From: Ampelocalamus luodianensis
Taxonomy: Eukaryota > Streptophyta > Magnoliopsida > Poales > Poaceae
DNA: 64,000 nt
Reading direction: 5' to 3'
NCBI GenBank assembly: GCA_036346255.1
Contig: CM070620.1
Location: 64,342,522-64,406,521, forward strand
The translations under genes and the position numbers were made by a program. Below the pieces are notes generated by a model. It searched no databases and was not told the DNA's origin. It was given only the letters and a program-made list of their open reading frames with translations. Positions 57,643 through 64,000 of the stretch are shown piece after piece. Positions within the stretch are counted from its first letter, which is position 1; the number at the start of each line of letters is the position of its first letter.

Positions 57643-58203
57643 AGCACGTGTGCAGTCCATTCCTTTGATTATTAACATTCATCTCATACATTCATGAGTA
57701 TTCAATTGCTGTATGTTCAGAAGTTGTGAAGAAGTTGTCTTGTTCATGATGGTTGTTTGTTCTTATTCATTGTACTTGCTGAGTCTTTGGCTCACTCTTG
57801 CTTTGATGTGTTTTAGGTACAATTGGCAAGAACGGCATACATGGGAGGTAGTAGTTATTTGGATGCACTCACTACCACTCACCCTAAAGGCGTCTACCAT
57901 TTAGTCTTTACTTTAATAATTAGCAAACTGTTTGAGAGTCGCGTATGATTGGTTAAATGTTTCAGTTTAATTGTAATAAGGAGAATGACAAATTTTGATT
58001 ATGCTTATTAGACTATCTTCCATGCTTGAATGATTTTGGATATTGAGATTATTGTTAATGGATATAATTAATTGTTAGAACCTCGGTATAGCTAACTATA
58101 CAAAGGAGGTTCTGTTGAAAAATTTGGTAAAGAGTCTTAGTAGTATTTGTTTTAATTTAATTTGAGTAACATTGTAGGCTCAATGCTGAGCTGGGGTGTT
58201 ACA

Positions 58204-61200
58204 GTTGGTATCAGAGCGGGCTTTAGGTCTGTGGTTAATAGAAAAAAATATTAAATTGACACACTGTGCACAGTAGGTGGGGTTGGGAATTACATTGCTT
58301 CCGCATTATCTGTTGTTATGTTTCATTTGTCGAGCAATTGTTGAATTGCTTCTGTACTATCTTTCTTGCTGTTAATCTATAATATGATATGTTATGATAT
58401 TTTATATCTATGAATCTATTCTATGATTGCCATGAGATGATCATGTATAATCATATTTGATTATATTGTTTATGCGTGTTGATAATGGTTGTTAAGAAGT
58501 GAAGGCCGTGGTTGTGGCCTTGGACTTTCTCAGGTTATACCACCGTTCATGGTAGACGAATAGAGTAGTTACCCCGAATACCCTAGTTGCAGGAGTTGAG
58601 CGTGAGCTGCTTTAGAAAGTTGTTTTATTTCTTGACCTCAAATCTTGGCAAATTCTTGTTCTGTGGTGGGTGATAAATTTCTCTTGGGTTCGTGGTTCAT
58701 GGTAGTTGTTGTGTTTCAATGGTCTCTAATGGTTCTCTGAAATAATTATTGTTTTCCGACTGTTGAGTTGTTTTTACTACTTGTGGTCCTTGTCAATTAG
58801 CAATATTGATAATTCCATGGTTGTTCCTTCTTTCTCATGAGAAAAGAATGACTCATTTATTCGTTTGATAGTTTGAGTAATGAGAGCTTTACGTTGCAAG
58901 ATTTTTAACATGAGAAAGCTTTGGCTCTATGTATTTCTTTTGGATTATTGCGAGTGTTGAAGTTTAATGCCTCTTTTTTCTGATGAAAACTGTTAAAATC
59001 CTTTTGTGATGCCTTGTTATGGATAAGTCAGAGTTGATAATCGAATAACTTGATATGGTATGGGTATCAAGTTGAGTCATGGTGTGGTGCATAATTAAAA
59101 TTAGTTAGTAACATTGGAAGTGAAATTGATTAAGTTGATATTGTCTTCTACTAGTTCTTGATGAATTGTATGTATGGGTAGTGACTGAGAGTATGTCCAT
59201 ACCTTTTTGGAGTCAAAAGAGATATTAAGGAATATGAAACGTTGATGAATTAGTCTGGTCATTAAAATTGATTAGGTTGCTAAACTGGTTGGGTTCTTTG
59301 GTTCCAATGGATTAATTTAAATGTGTGGAAAGGGAAACTAGAGGAAAAGCTAGATTTACATATTCCTTAGTATGATTAATTATTGGAATTGTGTACAATC
59401 GGTTGAAGGGATTGAATATGGGTGGATCTAGAATTTATGGGAGGAGTTCTATATAGTTCCTCTATTTAGAATGACGCAATGAATTTGGTTGTAGTGTTAT
59501 TGAAACTTTTGATCGATAGAAAATTTCAATTTTTGAAGTTTTAGTGTATGTTTGCCGAAATCCAAATATGAGGAGGAACAGTTGAATATGTGTGTAAATA
59601 TCCATGTGATTTGGGAAGGAATGTAGGTAGCAATTAGATTTCATAATGAAGCCAGTTGATAACAACAATGGTTGGAGTATAACTGTTGTGTGTTGAAGTT
59701 TGCTGTTGAACATCACTAAAAGTTGAATTAATATGAAATAATAGGTGGCTTATGCCACATGATTGTGAAATCATCGGATGATAATGTGTCCTTGATGAAA
59801 GGGTTTTAGTAGGACCTTTTCAATTGTGTAGTAGACCCCTTCTAATCTTAAGAGGTTGATGTAGTGAGGTTGTATGGTTTTGGTATACTCTCGTTTTGAA
59901 GATAAGATGAAAAGGTAGTATGGAACAATTTAGTGAAACTTGGGGGACTTTCTAATGGAATAATTAATGATAAAGATTCTTGTTCAGAGTGTATTATTCT
60001 TGATGTTAGTAAGATTATCTGCAAGAGTTTGTGACTTGTGTGTGTGGTGATGATTCTTTTTGAAATAAAGTAATTTTCTCGTCTTTCGTAATCTTGGTTT
60101 AGTAAAAGTGTTTCGAGTTTTGCGTTTGTGATCATTTGGACCTCTTGAGTTATGTGGTGATTGGGTTTGTTTCGAGCAAAGTGACATGTTGACAGATTTG
60201 ATTGGTTCTTAAGGGGTTCCCATGATTTGGGTTTTAAGAGCTTATCTGATTTAAGCTGGCAAAGTGATGTATTAATCACAGCAAATAACTTTCCTTGTTA
60301 AAGGAATGAGTGAAGTATAAGTATTTGAGATTTAAGTCGTTTTGCAACTTGCAGTTTATTTGAGTGTGCTTAAACCTTATGCATTCGTTCCATAAGAGTT
60401 TATCAATTTTCAAAGGCAATACCTTTTTCTTATTTGGGGTTTGACCTTGCCTTCGTGCGGGACTTGTGCCCTCAACTGTTGGTTTTTTCCCTTTTGTTGG
60501 CTGAGTTCTTTGCCAAACTGACTAATCTCTTGGTCCTTTGTTCACTACGAGTGGTAAATATTTTTCTATGTGGTGAAAATTATTTTCATTTGTTTTTCTT
60601 CTAAGTAAGGATTCATCGAGTCATTTTACAGGGGTCTTTCGAAGTGTTTATTCAATGTGATTGTGAGACCTTAGGTTGTAAGTTATTCGAGGAGCTTTGA
60701 AGGATGAACTGATTTCGTGCATAATTCTTGGAGAAAATTTTGTTTATACCGAATGTGTGCCCTTGAGGCTAAACTGATTGCATTATTGCAACCATTAGAA
60801 CCTATGGAGATTTGTGATCTAAGATCCTTTGTTCAATTCGGGTGGAACATTAGAATTTTCGAAATGATGGGAATATTGATCAATGTATTAGAGTGTCGCG
60901 ATTGAGTATCTTGCCCGATTGTGCAGTTAAATTATGATGGTGTTGTAATGAGAGTAAGATTAGCGAAGTGATCTGATCGTTAAAGCGATTTTGAGATAGC
61001 CGAGATTGTTGGATTATTGCCAGAAATGACTTGGACTCAGTAAGTAACTCTTTAAGAGTTAGAATCTTTATAAGGATAATTGGATCGAGAAAATATTTTC
61101 GTGTTGATGTTAATGCGCGAGTATGTTTGGATTGTGAGAATTTTAGGCATTTAATATGAGGTTTCCCCTATCTTCTATATGAGAAGTTCATTGAAGGAGT

Positions 61201-62535
61201 CTTGGAGTTTAAATTTGGGCTTCTCATTTTATGCTAGGACTTTGTGACGCCCAATGATTATGTGTAGATGAAGAAGAATATGGGTGGATTTTGAACAGTG
61301 GGATGATCATTAATACCACCCTTCTGATGTAGTACATGAGAATATGTGAAGTGAACTATGAGTTGTTCATCCTTAACTGATTGAGGTAATGTGATTACGT
61401 GTGAAGATCTATTTTGGGATGCATGAGAAGTCATCGATCAAAGTAATTCTATCAGTAGAGGAGTTGACTAGAGTATTGTTTCGGTGGGGTCGATAGAGCC
61501 TCCTTACATAGGTGTGGATGATGTTTTTCGGTTTGAGCATAGCGTTGAGAATGCCAAGTTAAGAGAGATGGATTAGCGTGTTATGCGAAGAATCGGGTTA
61601 CCAAAAAAAAAGTTGAGAGAAATTTTATTTCTAAAAGTGAAATTGAGAAAAGAATATTTCCTCGAGTACTGAAATGCTCTCTTCATTCTCATTTGATCTA
61701 TGTGTTTATGACTAATGTCTTCTGTAAATTGAGTTGGCGCTATGATGGCATGGGTAGTTCTTTTCAGTTCAGAAAAAAAAATATTTCAGGTTGGGCATTC
61801 GAGTGATTTCTCCTTTGGCTTTCGTGGTGTTCATTTGCAAATTGTCTAATTAGAAAGTGGAATGGTTTTCGTGATGAATCTTCGATTTTGGTTTTGACTC
61901 TTTTGGTGGAGAGTTGGCATTACGTGGTTGCGATGAGAACTCTTTATTTTCAGTTGGATTCTCTTTATAAAACAGTTGTTTAAAGAACGAGTTGTGTTGT
62001 GCATTCTTCTTTAAAGGAGGTGCTCCTTATTAGATGAAGAGTTCAATTTTGAGCTTATCGTGTGCTTTCGTACCAAAGGGGAAGTTGGCCCAAGTACATT
62101 CGTTCGATTCCGACAGTTGCAGGGGTTAGGGAGTTGACATATCGCTAGGACCATCTCAAGTTCATATGTGGAGTACGTAACGTCTTGTAAATTCTGGTGC
62201 TGAGTGATTACCTGGGAGATCCGGAGTGTTCAAGTTTCGTTAGAACCATTGAACAGCGAGTAAGACCCCACGTCCGAGTCTCGTTTGGAGCGTATGCTGG
62301 AGACGTCAGAACGAGCATTGAGGCATAAAACGTTGGTATCCGTCGAGGTGCCGTGGTCGCAACAGTATGAGCGAAAACCGACTTGGGAGTTGGAGTCTCT
62401 CATGCGCAAGTGTTGTCCAGAGTTGTTCACGTTGGAGATTTGTTATTTGTTGTTGTTCTTTTTCAGTTTTAGTCTTCTTTCGAGTAGATTGGTGAGAGTA
62501 GAATTCGGGGTCGAATTCTTTTAACGGGGGTAGAA
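58204..62535 (+). other. Non-coding interior of B with PBS and PPT
   Basis: PBS TGGTATCAGAGC at 58206-58217. CACACTGTGCACAGTAGGTGGG follows at about 58260-58281. A GAAGGCCGTGGTTGTGGCC relic of the gag start lies at about 58502. The end has GAATTC-GGGGTC-GAATTC (62501-62518) and the PPT AACGGGGGTAGAA (62523-62535). No protein was recognised in 4.3 kb; short frames antisense to it are not conserved in A. Confidence 0.8.
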
Positions 62536-64000
62536 TGTAATATCCCGATTCTCATTAGTGAGTGCAATAAGATTAGAGAAGGAATTAAGAGAATGAAAAG
62601 AGGAAAAATTCAGAATTTAGAGCTAAATGGGCTTCCAAGCCAAAGTTAAGTGACAAGGGAAAATCAGCCCTTTTGGCCCATGGCCCATGGGGGATCTCGC
62701 CACCATCAAAAGGAGAGGAAACCCTAACGTGCACAGTAGCCTCCGCTTTAGTCGTCGTTGCCGTCTTGTTCTTGCGTGCTTTCGGCTAAGGGAGAAGAAG
62801 GGGAGGACAAAGAAGAAAGGAAGGAGAGGGAGAAGATCTTCTTCGTAGGGGTTGATCTTCATCTTCCAGCGGTTCTATAAGGGTAACACAAGGCGTTCTT
62901 CGTTTTTCTATCCTTATTAGATGCGAATTCGATTAGATTGATTGACTCGATTTGCTGTTGTCAGAAATTCAATTTTGTACAGTGTGTTGCGGGGGCTGTT
63001 TCGACGTCTTAGAGGTCAAATCAAAAGTTTCGATCTCCTAGAGTTATTTATATAATATTCTTAGCTTTTGGTGGCCGCCAAGAACACCTGATTCCGACTT
63101 ACAGATCAAAAGTTATGATCGTTTTAGTTTCTGCTGTCGCAGTCGACGAGAATTAGCGATCCTTGTAATTTTAACATATGACCTAGATATAAGATGATTC
63201 AGAAGTCTTGCCATAACAACTTTTGTACGTGATCTCATTAGATTTCATTATTGATAAAGAACACCCCATTTGGATTTGTAGAACAAAAGTTACGCATGTT
63301 TTAAGTTGACTGTCCAGAACCCTAACGAGAATGAATTGTTGAATTGCCTTTTAATATCTGATCAAGTTAGTGGCAAATTCAGGGCTTTCACCCAACTAGG
63401 TTATTGTAGGCCTGGGTCTTAGCTTTTGATATTGATAAAGAACACTAAGATTGAGTTGGCCAATTAGAAGTTATGGCTTTTTTTGTCAGGCAGTTCTGAC
63501 AAAGGGTGTTCATCGGTCTTTTGGGGCTTGGTACATTCAGAATTTGGGATTTCCATCAACTAGGTTGTTGTAGATAATTTTGTTACCTTTTAAACAAGCC
63601 TGAGTTTACATTTTTACGAATTTCAGAGCAAACGTTATGTCAATTTTAGTATTGCTTCCCCTTATGGTTTTCTGATGGAATGTAATTCAATTGGAGTAAA
63701 ATTGTGTAGTTAAACGTTGGGGTGCTGGGGTTTGTGTTGCGAGTAGTGTCTTGACATCGTGGTTCTTATTGAGTAAACTAATGGTGTAGGAGGTGAGGCT
63801 CCTGGGTTAGCGGCATCGTCGTTGCCTCCTAACGCATCGCAACGCTAAAGGCAAGTATTCTGACATTGTATGAATTGTGTATGTTGGATGCTTGATGTTT
63901 GTACTGTATTTTCATTTGATATGTGAGAAGTTCAGATGATTATGTTTCTTACGTTTGTGAAATTAATAAGTTCAAAGATGATGGTAGTCGTTGTTCATAA
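62536..64000 (+). repeat. 3' LTR of B, incomplete at the window end
   Basis: It starts TGTAATATCCCGATTC. Unlike the 5' copy it keeps the promoter side: an AAACCCTAA-type block and a single CACAGTAGC box (about 62727-62742), a purine tract (62785-62840), degenerate 'caaaagttatg' repeats (about 63105, 63285, 63470), and AAAG|GCAAGT with GC at 63851. The hairpin array and LTR end lie outside. Confidence 0.88.

Larger units (their letters stand above)
47720..58203 (+). repeat. 5' LTR of B with a 0.9-kb internal deletion and insertion C
   Basis: The first 36 bp match the 3' LTR start. Then sequence equal to 62572-63487 (about 916 bp, the whole promoter side) is missing; the junction is at 47755/47756 with AG microhomology. 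It then follows the 3' LTR to GCAAC, where C is inserted. The right piece has AAAG|GCAAGT (GC at 57219), the hairpin array 57482-57642, TTTTAG|GT (AG at 57815-57816) and ends GGGGTGTTACA at 58203. Confidence 0.88.
47720..64000 (+). mobile_element. Element B: non-autonomous LARD-type element, 3' LTR cut by window end
   Basis: 5' LTR 47720-48111 plus 57212-58203 (split by C), PBS 58206-58217, non-coding interior 58204-62535 (4332 bp), PPT 62523-62535, 3' LTR from 62536 (TGTAATATCCCGATTC). No gag-pol. The left target flank is CAAAT; the right copy lies outside the window. LTR and interior are close to those of C in opposite orientation. Confidence 0.88.

Overview
The window is plant nuclear DNA, almost certainly a grass (Poaceae) from a repeat-rich, heterochromatin-like region. 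The evidence is plant Ty3/gypsy chromovirus-type retrotransposons with an initiator-Met tRNA primer-binding site, spliced fragments of a type II starch synthase and a biotin-protein ligase with plant-like introns, and hAT/MITE elements. I see no rRNA, tRNA, CRISPR or prokaryotic feature. About 85% of the window is a nested stack of LTR retrotransposons. The species cannot be fixed from sequence alone.

Layout. (1) 1-16035: an antisense LTR (D) is interrupted by a sense LTR that ends at 342 (Z) and by full-length element A (700-13956, TSD CTGTG). The 3' LTR of A is itself split by a 4.4-kb LTR-like insert J (8152-12569, TSD GGCCC). (2) 16036-about 25969: a 10-kb island without LTR elements. It holds a 22-bp minisatellite, a starch synthase II fragment, a biotin ligase fragment, a four-exon in-phase gene model of unknown function, an 8-bp-TSD MITE and a 1.6-kb hAT-like element. 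(3) about 25970-38962: a scrap of non-coding retroelement interior, antisense non-autonomous element E, and F inserted in E. F is the only element with gag-pol, and it is frameshifted; a solo LTR S sits inside its gag. (4) 38963-47719: antisense element G (integrase, chromodomain, RNase H), joined head-on to F and split by LTR H, which contains LTR I. (5) 47720-64000: non-autonomous element B, which runs off the window. Its promoter-deleted 5' LTR is split by the young antisense element C (48112-57206, TSD GCAAC).

Elements A, B and C each have a complete 4.2-4.3 kb interior with PBS and PPT but no gag-pol; E is a truncated relative. They look like a LARD-type non-autonomous group mobilised in trans by an F/G-like chromovirus.

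The most striking signal is not protein-coding. The LTRs of A, B, C, D, E, F and S carry, about 0.5-0.8 kb before the LTR 3' end, a run of up to seven consecutive short perfect or near-perfect hairpins. Stem sequences differ between families but pairing is kept by compensatory changes, while some loops (GACG) and an ACCGGT palindrome stay fixed. The array lies between a conserved AAG|GCAAGT block and a T-rich TTTTAG|GT block that together look like a GC-AG intron. A second covarying hairpin sits directly before the polypurine tract. I treat these as a candidate undescribed structured-RNA/leader-intron system of these retrotransposons.
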